Of a DNA stretch of 64,000 nucleotides, positions 1 through 9,535 are shown piece after piece. The notes under the pieces were generated by a model that ran no database searches, had not been told where the DNA came from, and saw only the letters and a list, made by a program, of their open reading frames with translations. This stretch comes from Bacillota bacterium (lineage in GTDB: Bacteria > Bacillota > Clostridia > Clostridiales > Clostridiaceae), in NCBI GenBank assembly GCA_030706015.1, contig JAUZPI010000009.1, positions 1-64,000 of the forward strand, in the 5' to 3' direction. How positions within the stretch are numbered: position 1 is the first letter of the stretch; each line of letters starts with the position of its first letter. The translations under genes and the position numbers were made by a program.

Positions 1-43
1 GCCGCCAGCGTTCGTCCTGAGCCAGGATCAAACTCTCAATTTA
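1..43 (-). rRNA. rrs: 16S ribosomal RNA, 5' end only (partial)
   Basis: Read on the minus strand, the first bases contain the universal 5' 16S sequence AGAGTTTGATCCTGGCTCAG followed by GACGAACGCTGGCGGC. Only the first ~43 nt are inside the window, and the gene continues to the left. The exact mature 5' end is estimated from the E. coli alignment (AAATTGA before the primer-like block). Confidence 0.95.
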
Positions 44-516
44 AAAGTTTAATCTGTACTCAATTAAGTTTATCACTTAATTTATTCTCATAAAGAATTG
101 CTGACTTTTCATGATATCTGTTTAATTTTCAAAGACCAATTTGTTTTCGCTATCATCCGACAGCTTTTATAGCTTATCAGATATTTTTGCGTTTGTCAAC
201 AAGTTTTTTATTTAATCTTTAAACTTGCTTCACATCTCTGCTGAACCGCAGCGACATGTAATATAATATCACATAAATAATATGTTACAAAGCGTCCTAT
301 CATCAATAAATTAATTTATCAATCAATATCTAAAAATATATTCACCTTTCGCCTTATATCACACAATGATACACCAGGTTCAGTTAATTTATCATACATT
401 CAATTAACAAACTAACTTATTTATTAATATCTATAAAGCTTAACTTTTACATAGGTGTCAATTCATTAAATCTTGAATAGTATACTAATACAATTAATTA
501 TGTAACGAGGTTAATT
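44..516 (-). other. rRNA operon leader and upstream promoter region
   Basis: This stretch between the 16S gene (leftward) and the ytaF-like gene (rightward) holds no ORF of note. On the minus strand it carries GGTCTTTGAAAATTAAACAG at about 122-141, resembling the conserved pre-16S leader block of Firmicutes. A promoter lies upstream of it (171-199). The remaining 200-516 is AT-rich. A weak second promoter-like pair (TTGTAA, 16 bp, TATTAT on minus, near 260-290) may be a tandem rrn promoter but is not firm. Confidence 0.6.
171..199 (-). promoter_or_regulatory. Putative rrn promoter
   Basis: On the minus strand a perfect -35 TTGACA (194-199) is separated by 17 bp from TAAGCT (171-176), about 130 nt before the 16S 5' end. 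The -35 and spacing are canonical. The -10 matches poorly, so the exact hexamer is uncertain. Confidence 0.55.
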
Positions 517-1113
517 ATGCATATTCTATCATCTATTTTATTTGCATTATCATCAAATACTGATAACTTTACTATAGGAATTGCTTACGGTATAAAAAAA
601 CTTAGAATTAATATTATAAGTAATATAATGATTGCCATAATTTCTTGTATAGGAACATTTGCCTCTATGTATTTTGGTAAAATAATCAGTAGGTTTATGC
701 CAGAATATATGGCAAATTACCTAGGCAGTATATTTCTAATTCTTATTGGGGTTTATGGTATTATAACTTCCTTAAAAGAAAGTTATAATAGGTCTACAAA
801 ATTTTCTTACAGTAATTTAATTGATAATCCTGAAAATGTTGATTTTAATAACTCTGGTTGCATAGATTTCAAAGAATCTGTCGTACTTGGTATATCCTTG
901 ACTATAAACAATATAGCCACTGGCATAGGTGCAAGTATTGCTGGATTAAATATAATAGTTACCTGTATACTAACATTTTTGTTTAGCATAGCCTTTATTT
1001 CTTTAGGATATAATTTAGGACTAAAGTTTTTATATAAAACATCAACGAGAAATTCTGGCATTATATCGGGTCTTATTATTTTATGTATTGGTGTCTATGA
1101 ATTTTTTATATAG
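517..1113 (+). CDS. ytaF: YtaF-like sporulation membrane protein (MntP/YtaF superfamily)
   Basis: This is a 198-aa polytopic membrane protein with two halves of hydrophobic helices. The start, ALSSNTDNFTIGIAYG, resembles the ALSLDxFGVG signature of YtaF/MntP proteins. The second half has an analogous LGISLTINNIATGIGA block, the inverted-repeat pattern of this transporter superfamily. A purine-rich AACGAGG precedes the ATG. YtaF is a sporulation-expressed membrane protein in Bacillus with no firmly established function. The acidic residue usual in the first motif is present as Asp16-like TDN. It stands alone, divergent from the rrn operon. The mntP-type gene at 27527-28078 is a distant paralogue. 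Confidence 0.75.
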   Translation: MHILSSILFALSSNTDNFTIGIAYGIKKLRINIISNIMIAIISCIGTFASMYFGKIISRFMPEYMANYLGSIFLILIGVYGIITSLKESYNRSTKFSYSNLIDNPENVDFNNSGCIDFKESVVLGISLTINNIATGIGASIAGLNIIVTCILTFLFSIAFISLGYNLGLKFLYKTSTRNSGIISGLIILCIGVYEFFI

Positions 1114-1221
1114 ACATTGTTTTTACTTATTATTTACACATTTTACTTCATTCAAGAACCAGACTTAATCTAGATATAAATTTCTCATGCTGAAAAACAT
1201 TCAAAATTTTTCATTTATTTA

Positions 1222-1250
1222 TTGACACTAACAAATAATCATAGTATACT
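1222..1250 (+). promoter_or_regulatory. tRNA-Leu promoter
   Basis: A near-consensus sigma-A promoter: TTGACA (1222-1227), 17-bp spacer, TATACT (1245-1250). It lies 24 nt before the mature tRNA 5' end. Confidence 0.85.
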
Positions 1251-1273
1251 ATTTTCTGTACTCAGTGGTACAT

Positions 1274-1362
1274 GCCGAAGTGGCGGAACTGGCAGACGCA
1301 CAGGACTTAAAATCCTGCGGTGCTAACACACCGTACCGGTTCGATTCCGGTCTTCGGCACCA
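1274..1362 (+). tRNA. tRNA-Leu (anticodon UAA)
   Basis: The acceptor stem GCCGAAG/CTTCGGC pairs perfectly, with discriminator A1359 and an encoded CCA (1360-1362). The anticodon stem CAGGA/TCCTG encloses loop CTTAAAA, giving anticodon TAA at 1308-1310. A long variable arm and the T-loop GGTTCGATTCC identify a class II tRNA-Leu. It is monocistronic, with its own promoter and terminator. Confidence 0.97.
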
Positions 1363-1366
1363 AAAA

Positions 1367-1396
1367 ACACAGTGATTTATATCACTGTGTTTTTTT
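1367..1396 (+). terminator. Rho-independent terminator of tRNA-Leu
   Basis: A 10-bp perfect stem ACACAGTGAT/ATCACTGTGT (1367-1376 / 1381-1390), loop TTAT, followed by a T run. A-run symmetry on the other side may let it also serve pfkA on the minus strand. Confidence 0.9.
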
Positions 1397-1417
1397 ATGT
1401 CTATTATATATTAATTC

Positions 1418-2515
1418 CTAATCTCCAAAAGAGACCCCTATACTTTTAGCAACTTGAACTAATTCCCCATGTTCATCAACTAGTTTAGCTTTTCCAATAA
1501 CATTTTCTAAACTTTCAGATGATATTTTATCTCCTCTTAAACAAACCATTTTTCCAAACTCACCTTTGTTAGCCATTTCTACTGCCGCAACGCCATATCT
1601 AGTTGATAAGATTCTATCATAGGTTGTAGTTGTTCCACCTCTTTGTAGATGCCCTAATATAGTACATCTTATTTCATGATCCTTTATAATTTTTTCTAGG
1701 TCATTAGCTAATTTATTGCCTATTCCACCTAATCTAACTGGATCAGGACTATCCTCTACTATCCTATTAATAACAACATCCCCGTTCTTAGGTTTTGCTC
1801 CCTCTGCAATAACAATAACTGTAAATAACTTTCCTTCTTTATCTCGTTTTTTAATTTTTTCAGCTATTTTATTCGTATCATAAGGTATCTCTGGTATAAC
1901 TATAACATCTGCTGAACCAGCTATTCCTGCTTCTAATGCTATCCATCCCGCATTTCTGCCCATTACCTCTAAAATCATTACCCTACGATGAGACTCTGCA
2001 GTAGTATGTAACCTACCAAGAGCTTCTGTAGCTACTTCTAAAGCTGAATTAAATCCAAATGTTACCTCTGTTGCTGCCAAATCATTATCTATAGTTTTAG
2101 GTACTCCTATTACATTTAGGCCCTTCCTGGAAAAGTCTCTGGCACTTGTTAAAGTTCCATCTCCTCCAATTACCACTAAAGCATCAATATTTTCTTTTTT
2201 CATATTTTCAATAGCAACATCCGATACATCTTTTCTTACTCTTTGACCATTCTCTTCAACCAAATAATCAAATAAATTATCCTTATTTGAGCTATATAAA
2301 ATAGTTCCGCCTTTATGGAGAATTCCTGATACACTATCTAATGTTAAATTAACTTTTTGATTATGATACAAACCACGGTATCCAAATATATACCCAACAA
2401 CCTCATATCCATATTTTAATATTGCTGTCCTTGTTACTGCTCTGATAACAGCATTTAATCCTGGGCAATCCCCGCCACCAGTTAATAGTGCAATTTTCTT
2501 AATTTTATTTTCCAT
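1418..2515 (-). CDS. pfkA: 6-phosphofructokinase (group III, ATP-type)
   Basis: This 365-aa enzyme phosphorylates fructose-6-phosphate to fructose-1,6-bisphosphate in glycolysis. Visible motifs are LLTGGGDCPGLNA near residue 11 (nucleotide loop), GGDGTLTSA (about 107) and PKTIDNDL (about 131). MGRNAGWIA binds substrate and RRVMILEVM also fits the family. The Gly in GGDGT indicates ATP use. The Lys in PKTIDND is the residue found in PPi-type enzymes, giving the mixed G/K signature of group III PFKs. The ATG at 2515 follows AGGGGG by about 7 nt. An in-frame TTG six codons upstream overlaps that SD and is unlikely. It is single-gene, convergent with the tRNA terminator. Confidence 0.92.
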   Translation of the reverse strand: MENKIKKIALLTGGGDCPGLNAVIRAVTRTAILKYGYEVVGYIFGYRGLYHNQKVNLTLDSVSGILHKGGTILYSSNKDNLFDYLVEENGQRVRKDVSDVAIENMKKENIDALVVIGGDGTLTSARDFSRKGLNVIGVPKTIDNDLAATEVTFGFNSALEVATEALGRLHTTAESHRRVMILEVMGRNAGWIALEAGIAGSADVIVIPEIPYDTNKIAEKIKKRDKEGKLFTVIVIAEGAKPKNGDVVINRIVEDSPDPVRLGGIGNKLANDLEKIIKDHEIRCTILGHLQRGGTTTTYDRILSTRYGVAAVEMANKGEFGKMVCLRGDKISSESLENVIGKAKLVDEHGELVQVAKSIGVSFGD

Positions 2516-2625
2516 ACAACTTCCCCCTAACAACTTTCTAAAACAATCCTGTAAATTTTTATTTCTCTCAAATTGTTCGCTTAATTAATTTTATTTCTGA
2601 GGTGATTAATTCCTCTTATTTTCAA

Positions 2626-3078
2626 CTATACCAAGTGAAGTTCCTTATTTAAACTTTCGCTGGATTCTTTATCATAACCTCTTTCCATAAACTGTTCTAT
2701 AGTTTGGTGCAGCTCAGCATAAAAACCTTCCTCTTCAGATATCATTTTATTTAATCTAAGCATGTTAATTACATCATCTCCACCAAAAATTATTTTCCAT
2801 TCTTCATTAGTTAAAAAATCAGCATAGCGGGCATATTCGTCTTTATCAATATTCTCACAATACTCTCCATCATAAAATAATACTAACTGCTTATCTATTA
2901 TCAGCACTTTTTCAACTCTAGCGATAACAGGGTGATCTAAGGTATCTGAAACTATTATTATCATTAATATATTATTATCATTAATTAATTTAACACACTG
3001 AACCCTACTCTTTCCTATGTCATTCTTAACCCATTTTTTTCTCGAAATTATATCCTGCAATCTTTGATTCCAATCCAT
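2626..3078 (-). CDS. Hypothetical protein, 150 aa
   Basis: No family recognised. It is soluble, with no signal peptide or membrane helix. The middle is beta-rich (residues about 35-75) and the C-terminal half is helical and acidic (ISEEEGFYAELHQTIEQF). The ATG follows AAGGGGCG with a short A-rich spacer. It lies 110 bp upstream of pfkA on the same strand, so co-transcription is possible but no functional link is evident. Confidence 0.6.
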   Translation of the reverse strand: MDWNQRLQDIISRKKWVKNDIGKSRVQCVKLINDNNILMIIIVSDTLDHPVIARVEKVLIIDKQLVLFYDGEYCENIDKDEYARYADFLTNEEWKIIFGGDDVINMLRLNKMISEEEGFYAELHQTIEQFMERGYDKESSESLNKELHLV

Positions 3079-3493
3079 ATTTTTCGCCCCTTATCTTAAT
3101 ATATTTTAGCACCACAAATGATTGATCATATAAAAATAACTAATCATTTATCCCTATGAAAGGATTTTTGACAGTTTTCTTTATTTCTAAACATATATAT
3201 AACTAAAGTTTAAACCACTAAATCAATGTTATTTTTTAGAGTGAATAAAATATTCTTTTTTGCAATAGTAATATTATTGCCATTACCATAAAAAAAATTA
3301 CAAAAAACTAAAGCACTAGCTTTATTTTGTAAGTATAAGCTTTTATGAAAACTTAATTATTTCTTCAGGCACGAAGATATAATAACTATTACTCATAATT
3401 TTCAACCATAACTTACATATAAAACCAGTGCTTCTAAATTATATGAAATAAGATATTAAATTTTTAAATTTTTACGAATATAAATCATACATT
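3079..3493. other. Intergenic region, no gene
   Basis: 415 bp of AT-rich DNA between uppP and the 150-aa gene, with no ORF of credible coding quality. The only structure is a small minus-strand hairpin TAAAGC/GCTTTA (3309-3324) followed by six T's (complement of 3302-3307). It is a weak candidate uppP terminator about 170 bp past its stop. Confidence 0.5.
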
Positions 3494-4381
3494 TTAGGAT
3501 ATAACATTAGCAAAAGCTAAAATCAATATTAAAATACCAACAAATATTCTATATACTGCAAATATTCTCATAGGTTTCTTCTGGAGGAACTTTACAAACT
3601 TTTCTACTACAACCAAAGCAACTACAAAAGAAACTAAAAACCCTACACCTAAGCCTACTATCTGCATACCATTCATAGTTAAGTGCTTTAACGCTGAATG
3701 CACTGAAACTATACTTGCACCAAACATCATAGGTATTGCTAAAAAGAATGAAAATTCTGCTCCTGCTACTGAGGTAAGGCCAACTATCCAAGCACCAATT
3801 ATTGTTGATGCAGATCTAGACATTCCAGGCCAAACAATTGCAAGACATTGAAAGCATCCAATAATAAATGCTTGCTTTATAGTTATAGCATCAACATCCT
3901 TAACTGTTGCTTTCTTCCTATATTTGTTTTCAGCATATATCATAAGCAGCGCACCAAAAATCAATGCACCTGCAACAGGTTTCGGGAAGAATAATAACCC
4001 TTCTATCTTCTTTTTAAACAAGAAACCTAATATCACACCAGGTATGGCTGCTATAACAATATTTAGCCAAAACTTAAAACCAGGCATATTCAACCACTTC
4101 TTACCTTCTGATGGTATAATGTTACTTGGTCTTAGGGTATTTATTATCTTGTCCCAATATAAAACGATAATTGCAAGGATTGCTCCTAATTGAATTACTT
4201 CTGTAAACATATCTATATAGACTTTATCATATAAAGCGGCTGGCTGCACGCCTTCCATAAAACCTATGATATGTTCAGTAATAATCATATGTCCTGTTGA
4301 AGATACTGGTAAAAACTCGGTAAATCCTTCAACTATTCCTATTATTATAGTCTTAAGTATAAATAGTATGTTTATCCACAT
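3494..4381 (-). CDS. uppP: Undecaprenyl-diphosphatase UppP (BacA family)
   Basis: This is a 295-aa integral membrane phosphatase that recycles undecaprenyl pyrophosphate to the monophosphate carrier for peptidoglycan and teichoic acid synthesis. It has the two signature motifs: EGFTEFLPVSSTGH (Glu18, Glu22, Ser28, His31) and PGMSRSAST in the second half, with about eight hydrophobic helices. I place the start at the ATG at 4381 (MWINILFIL). A longer form starting at 4426 adds 15 residues absent from the family, but the SD for either is weak (GAGTG upstream). It stands alone. Gene dosage of this family affects bacitracin resistance. Confidence 0.93.
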   Translation of the reverse strand: MWINILFILKTIIIGIVEGFTEFLPVSSTGHMIITEHIIGFMEGVQPAALYDKVYIDMFTEVIQLGAILAIIVLYWDKIINTLRPSNIIPSEGKKWLNMPGFKFWLNIVIAAIPGVILGFLFKKKIEGLLFFPKPVAGALIFGALLMIYAENKYRKKATVKDVDAITIKQAFIIGCFQCLAIVWPGMSRSASTIIGAWIVGLTSVAGAEFSFFLAIPMMFGASIVSVHSALKHLTMNGMQIVGLGVGFLVSFVVALVVVEKFVKFLQKKPMRIFAVYRIFVGILILILAFANVIS

Positions 4382-4666
4382 TTCGTATATCACACTCACT
4401 CTCAGGTTTTTTAGATTTACTGACACATATATATTATACTATGTAGAAAGATATTATCAATAGAACTCAATTGTTTTAACTAAATGTTATCATTTATAGT
4501 AAACTTTTTAGCCTGAAATAAAAATAAGCATATTTTACTTGGTATTTATATATCACTAATCATTATATTTCATGTTGTTAAACTTACCCTGATTATTTTT
4601 GTGCATTAAAATTGAGGCGCATAAACAATACCCGCCCCAATCATTATTTATTAAGCTAATTTACTA

Positions 4667-5644
4667 TTAACGTATAATATTATCTAAAACTTCTTTTTTT
4701 ACTTGTTCCACATTTGGTACATAGCTCTTTATTAATTTCATATTTCCATTCAACTCATATTTCCCAAGAAATGCAGGAATTAATATACTATCACCTTTGG
4801 ATACTTTTTCACTTCCACCTTCATAATTTATTGTTCCTCCTCCGTCCACACAAGTAAATATGTAAAATCTCTCATTATCACTGTACTCCATACAGAAACT
4901 AACTATTGTATATACTTCTAAAGAGAAATTCTCACATAGACAATAATATGTCTTAGAGTAGCCCTCTTTTTCAATTTTAATTCCTTTACTCTTTTCTCCC
5001 TTAAGGCTTAAGTCTGCAACTTCAAGAGCCTTTTCAACATGAATTTCTCTTCCTCTATTATAATCATACACTCTATAGGTTGTATCACTATTTTGTTGTA
5101 TCTCAGCTATAACAACACCTTCACCAATAGCATGAACCAATCCACTCTTAACGAAGATTACATCCCCTGGTTCAACATCTATTTTATTTAAATATTGATC
5201 TAAGTTACCTTGCTTTATAGCCTCTTTAAACTGTTCTTTAGTACAATTCTTAGTACCTGCTATTAGATTTGCTCCTTCAAATGCTTCTACTACATACCAA
5301 GCTTCAGTTTTCCCCATATCTCCTTCTACTCTTTTTGCATATTCATCATTTGGATGTACTTGAACAGATAGTTTATCCTTAGCATTAATTAACTTTACAA
5401 GAAGAGGAAATCTTTCTTGAGGTATTTTAGTCCCTAGTATTCTTTCCCCTTCGCTCTTTATTAACTCATCTATTCCAGTACCTTTATATTTGCCATTTGA
5501 TATCACACTAGTACCATGTGGATGACAAGCAACATCCCAACTTTCTCCAATTTCACCTTCTGGAAGATTGCTTCTGAATAATTCAAAATCTCTTCCGCCC
5601 CATATTTTATTATAATACAAATTTTCAAACTTTAATGGATACAC
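4667..5644 (-). CDS. manA: Mannose-6-phosphate isomerase, class I
   Basis: 325 aa, the short Bacillus/Clostridium type. It interconverts mannose-6-P and fructose-6-P. Zinc-site residues are visible: Gln95 and His97 in QVHPND, Glu114 in KTEAW and His171 in GLVHAIG. The N-terminal cupin contains IWGGRDFE and a GESWDVACHPHG block. Arg in YRVYDYNRG is the active-site Arg region. It is single-gene with ample flanking spacers. It could feed mannose catabolism or GDP-mannose precursor supply, and the context does not say which. Confidence 0.92.
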   Translation of the reverse strand: MYPLKFENLYYNKIWGGRDFELFRSNLPEGEIGESWDVACHPHGTSVISNGKYKGTGIDELIKSEGERILGTKIPQERFPLLVKLINAKDKLSVQVHPNDEYAKRVEGDMGKTEAWYVVEAFEGANLIAGTKNCTKEQFKEAIKQGNLDQYLNKIDVEPGDVIFVKSGLVHAIGEGVVIAEIQQNSDTTYRVYDYNRGREIHVEKALEVADLSLKGEKSKGIKIEKEGYSKTYYCLCENFSLEVYTIVSFCMEYSDNERFYIFTCVDGGGTINYEGGSEKVSKGDSILIPAFLGKYELNGNMKLIKSYVPNVEQVKKEVLDNIIR

Positions 5645-5811
5645 GCTAACACCTCATTTTATTTTCACTTTAGAACATACACCTTAAGTCCTATTGTATT
5701 ATTATAGTTAGCTTTTTTCAACGATTTTTCAGTCAAATCAACTAAAAACATAATGTATTTTTATGCATTTCGCCAAAATACGATTTCTTATTTAGCTTAA
5801 ATTTAAATATC

Positions 5812-6672
5812 TTATTTTTTTACCAAATAGGCAGCGTATACAATTATAATTGCTCCTAACACTTGTATTAATCCTATTTTCTCTCCTAACATAATATATC
5901 CCATCATCATTGAAGTAGGAAGTTCTAGATTACCTATAACAGAAACCTTCATAGACCCTAGATATTTTAATGAGCTATATAGCAATGTTAATGGAATAAT
6001 CTCGCAAAATACAGCTAGAGCAGCTATGTATACTAAGCTTTTGGGATTAATATTGCTATGAAATAAAAAAATTGGCGGACTGTATAGTACCAATGAAAAA
6101 AGAGAAAACAATGTGGAGTATGCGTTTGTAACTATAGCAGGAATATTACTCAGAGTTCTTTCAGAGTAAAGATTCATAAAGGCATAAAAAACTGCAGCTA
6201 AAAATGCAAATATCATACCTGCAATTGAGTATTCACTAGAATTTACATTAATATTCAACACTAAAAAGCATCCTGTAAAAGCCATTAATACAGCTGCTAT
6301 CCCTTTATAATGAAAGCCTTCCCGCTTAAATATCAAGGTATAAATAAATATAATAATAGGATATGTATATAAAAGCATTGTTACTACAGCTACTGGTAGA
6401 TATTTAAATGCCATATAATAAAAAATTGTCATAAAAGTATTTCCTAAAACCCCCAGAACAGCTAAATGCATTATCTGCTTCTTGCTAACTTTTAACTGAT
6501 CTTTATTCAATATACTAATCACTGAAAACATAATTATAACTGCTATTATATATTGTATAGTTAAAATCTGCACTGAGTCTAACCCTATACTTAGTATAGA
6601 TTTTATGAACATTCCTGCTGTTCCAAACAGTATAGCTGAAGCTACTGCATATATGTAACCTCTTTTACTCAT
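5812..6672 (-). CDS. DMT-superfamily transporter, EamA domains
   Basis: 286 aa with ten predicted membrane helices in two tandem EamA repeats of five. The first begins YIYAVASAILFGTAGMF and the second about residue 150 (GMIFAFLAAVFYAFMNL). A C-terminal LPTSMMMGYIMLGEKIG matches the typical proline/glutamate-containing end of the family. Exporters of metabolites or amino acids are common in this family, but the substrate cannot be read from sequence. The start ATG follows GAGGTGTTTTA. Confidence 0.85.
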   Translation of the reverse strand: MSKRGYIYAVASAILFGTAGMFIKSILSIGLDSVQILTIQYIIAVIIMFSVISILNKDQLKVSKKQIMHLAVLGVLGNTFMTIFYYMAFKYLPVAVVTMLLYTYPIIIFIYTLIFKREGFHYKGIAAVLMAFTGCFLVLNINVNSSEYSIAGMIFAFLAAVFYAFMNLYSERTLSNIPAIVTNAYSTLFSLFSLVLYSPPIFLFHSNINPKSLVYIAALAVFCEIIPLTLLYSSLKYLGSMKVSVIGNLELPTSMMMGYIMLGEKIGLIQVLGAIIIVYAAYLVKK

Positions 6673-6715
6673 TAAAACACCTCAATTATATTTTTCTTTA
6701 GTCTAAACATAAATA

Positions 6716-6746
6716 ATTCGGCAGCAAAATAAATTTACTGCCGAAT
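6716..6746 (-). terminator. Hairpin downstream of TPR gene
   Basis: A 9-bp perfect stem ATTCGGCAG/CTGCCGAAT (6716-6724 / 6738-6746), 13 nt past the TPR gene stop on the minus strand. The following tract TATTTATG is T-rich but interrupted, so terminator strength is uncertain. Confidence 0.55.
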
Positions 6747-6758
6747 ATATCTATATTA

Positions 6759-8468
6759 TTAATAAAAAAGCTGAAAGTCGGGAATCTTTATATCTCCGCT
6801 GCCTTTTTTATATTGATCATATATTGACTTTGCTTTTTCATAGTTTGCTTTAATAGTGGCTTTAGTATACTCATCAGTTGAATCGTTAATACCGCTATAA
6901 GCTTTCTGTAGATTAAACATCCCTCTCTCTACATCCTCTTGAATACTTATATAATAACAGCCTGCATTATTCAATGTTAAAATATCATTTTCATCATTCT
7001 GATATGCATATCTAATTTGTTTTATTGCTTCATCTGTATTACCATTCTTCATAGTCATATATATGGTTCCTAAGGTTCTATGATATTTAGGCACAGAGTC
7101 CTGAATGCTTATACATTTATTTAATACATTTACAGCTTCCTCAGGTTTATTGTCTGCTAATTCTAATAATGCAATATTATATTTTATCTCCGCATCATTC
7201 GGTGTAATAATCTCTGCCATTTTATAGTATTCCAAAGCCTTATTTATATTTTTAGCAGTGTACCAATAATAGTTCGCTGTATTAATCATAATGTTATAGT
7301 TATAGGGTTCCTTAAATATGGCTGTCCTAAAAAAAGGCTCTCCTTCTAAGCTCTTACCATTATCCTTAAGTATTTCTGGCATTAAAAAACCGTAGTTGTC
7401 CATATAATTTTTATTTTTCAATATAGATTTTTCACAATATGCTTCTGCTTTTTTAAAATCTTTTTGCTTCAAAAAATACCAAGAAGCTTCATGCAGTACT
7501 CTATAGTCATCGGGATACTTCTCAATTATCTTATTTATAAGGTTTTGTGCGGCATCATTATTTTGTGCATTTTGCAGTATTGAAATTCTTATAAGTACTG
7601 GCTCAATCTTTCCAATATCTTGTTTTTCTATGCTTGTCATCATTTTTGCTGCTTCATTCACAGTGTTTGTATCTAGCGAGTATACTTTTGCTATCCAAAG
7701 CTTGTAAGCTACATTATTAGAGTCTTTTTGCAATTTATCCAAAAGTACTTTAAGCAAATCATCCTTTTGATATGCTGATACCTGTGAAATAACATCATAT
7801 ACCTTCGCCTCGTCCTTATTTATGTTCCACGCACCATATAAATTAGCAATTCCCTCATCCCATTTATCTAATAGAATAAGCATTCTAGCATACTCTGCTT
7901 TATCATAGGAGGATTTAGCATTTACAGGATAAGAACTTAATAATTTACTTGCACTATCAATTTTATTGTTGGACATATAAACAGAAAACATGGTCTTTAT
8001 TAGGTTTTTATCCTTAGGAAACCTTTTTAATGCCTTTTCTCCATCCTCTAAGGCTTTTTGGTAGTCCTTATTCATAAATTCGGTAAAAACAATATAGTTT
8101 TCAATCTCAGCATTATTGTCTTTTACCCCTTCAGCTTTAACAATATAGTCTCTTGACGCTTTTATGTCACCTTTAACAGAGTAAACTTCAGCGATTTTTA
8201 CAAGCCATATACTGGATTTATCCTTCTCATAAATTTTTTTATACTCCCAAATTGACTTATCATAATCAGCTTTATAGAAATATTTTTCAGCTGTATTAGT
8301 TGCAATCACTTTAGTATCTGGCTCATTGACCCTTTCATTTAACACTGAAAATATGCTAACTGAAAGAAAATACACTATACAGAATAGGATAATAATTATA
8401 TCCAACTTATTAATTTTGAAGCTTCTTTTATTTTGAATACCTTTTTCTAATCCTTCATGCTTCAGCAT
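6759..8468 (-). CDS. Membrane-anchored tetratricopeptide-repeat protein
   Basis: 569 aa. A single hydrophobic helix lies at about residues 24-44 (IIIILFCIVYFLSVSIF) after a basic N-terminus, so the body probably faces the outside. The rest is a continuous array of TPR-like helix pairs, for example AEKYFYKADYDKSIWEYKKIY near 60 and ALEYYKMAEIITPNDAEIKYNIALLELA near 410. TPR arrays bind proteins or peptides, and no enzymatic domain is present. GAGGTGAATT precedes the ATG. The neighbours are a transporter and GDPD, which give no clear functional lead. Confidence 0.8.
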   Translation of the reverse strand: MLKHEGLEKGIQNKRSFKINKLDIIIILFCIVYFLSVSIFSVLNERVNEPDTKVIATNTAEKYFYKADYDKSIWEYKKIYEKDKSSIWLVKIAEVYSVKGDIKASRDYIVKAEGVKDNNAEIENYIVFTEFMNKDYQKALEDGEKALKRFPKDKNLIKTMFSVYMSNNKIDSASKLLSSYPVNAKSSYDKAEYARMLILLDKWDEGIANLYGAWNINKDEAKVYDVISQVSAYQKDDLLKVLLDKLQKDSNNVAYKLWIAKVYSLDTNTVNEAAKMMTSIEKQDIGKIEPVLIRISILQNAQNNDAAQNLINKIIEKYPDDYRVLHEASWYFLKQKDFKKAEAYCEKSILKNKNYMDNYGFLMPEILKDNGKSLEGEPFFRTAIFKEPYNYNIMINTANYYWYTAKNINKALEYYKMAEIITPNDAEIKYNIALLELADNKPEEAVNVLNKCISIQDSVPKYHRTLGTIYMTMKNGNTDEAIKQIRYAYQNDENDILTLNNAGCYYISIQEDVERGMFNLQKAYSGINDSTDEYTKATIKANYEKAKSIYDQYKKGSGDIKIPDFQLFY

Positions 8469-8552
8469 AATTCACCTCATCCAATAATATAATGCTTTAA
8501 TTCTAACAAAATTCCATAAAAACTACAATAATTGATATATACTCAACTGCTA

Positions 8553-9275
8553 TTAATTTAAAAGTTCAGCTAATTTATCAGGATAATTTGTTATTATACC
8601 ATCAACCCCCATACTTATCATTCTTTTCATGTCATCTAATTCATTTACTGTATATGTATTTATAATAAAGCCAGCCTTATGAGTATTTTCTACTATATTT
8701 TGATTTAAACTATAAAATGAAGGATGTAGTGCATCAGCACCAGTATTTCTGCAATATTCTTCTGGCTTAAACAACCAGCAATCATATAACAATCCAACCT
8801 TTATTTCAGTATCAATTTCCTTACACCTTACAAGGGAATAATGGTTAAACGAAGAGATTATCACTCTAGCACAAAGATTATATTCATGAACTTTTTTTAT
8901 AACTATTTCTTCAAGTCCTTCATAATTAATAATTGAATTTTTTAGTTCTAAATTTAAAAGAATTTCCTTATCCTTGGCATAATCCAAAAGTTCATCCAGA
9001 GTTGGTATCTTCACACCCCTAAATTCATCTGAATACTTTACACCTGCATCTAAATGTAAAATTTCCTCATACAACCAATCTTTTATATAGCCTTCACCAT
9101 CTGTTGTCCTTTCAAGGGTTTCATCATGACATAATATTGGGATACCATCCTTTGTTAATTGCACATCAGTTTCGATACCATCTGCACCTGCCTCTATTGC
9201 TTCTCTAAATGCCAGCATAGTATTTTCAGGATATTCACCACTAAATCCTCTATGGGCTATATTTAATATTTTCAT
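8553..9275 (-). CDS. Glycerophosphodiester phosphodiesterase (GDPD family)
   Basis: 240 aa. It hydrolyses glycerophosphodiesters to glycerol-3-phosphate and an alcohol. The GDPD core is complete: NIAHRGFSGEYPENT (His8-Arg9, Glu), GADGIETDVQLTKDG (metal ligands Glu and Asp) and CHDETLERTTDG (catalytic His). LLNLELK contributes a Glu, and GVDGIITNYPD ends the barrel. There is no signal peptide, so it is cytoplasmic (UgpQ-like). The ATG at 9275 sits 8-9 nt after AAGGTGG. The upstream in-frame GTG overlaps that SD and is rejected. Confidence 0.92.
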   Translation of the reverse strand: MKILNIAHRGFSGEYPENTMLAFREAIEAGADGIETDVQLTKDGIPILCHDETLERTTDGEGYIKDWLYEEILHLDAGVKYSDEFRGVKIPTLDELLDYAKDKEILLNLELKNSIINYEGLEEIVIKKVHEYNLCARVIISSFNHYSLVRCKEIDTEIKVGLLYDCWLFKPEEYCRNTGADALHPSFYSLNQNIVENTHKAGFIINTYTVNELDDMKRMISMGVDGIITNYPDKLAELLN

Positions 9276-9448
9276 TTTATCTACCACCTTGTTAACTTCA
9301 TATGTATAATTAATTATAACATATGAGCTTTTATTTATTAATTATATACGATGACTAGTGCCTCAACTTATCTTACTATTACTCTATCAATAAAATAGAT
9401 GTAAATAATTAAATTTTGTATTATAATATGTGTATTGCTAATTTTAGA

Positions 9449-9482
9449 TTTAGCCATAAGTGTATTATCGCTTATGGCTAAA
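9449..9482. other. 12-bp inverted repeat upstream of murT
   Basis: Perfect arms TTTAGCCATAAG (9449-9460) and CTTATGGCTAAA (9471-9482) around a 10-nt loop, 41 bp before the murT SD. Neither strand has a T run, so it is not an ordinary terminator. It could be an operator or a leader hairpin. Confidence 0.5.
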
Positions 9483-9535
9483 TACGTGCAAAAATCAATA
9501 ATCAACTTCTATATCCTGATTTGGAGGTGTTTAAA

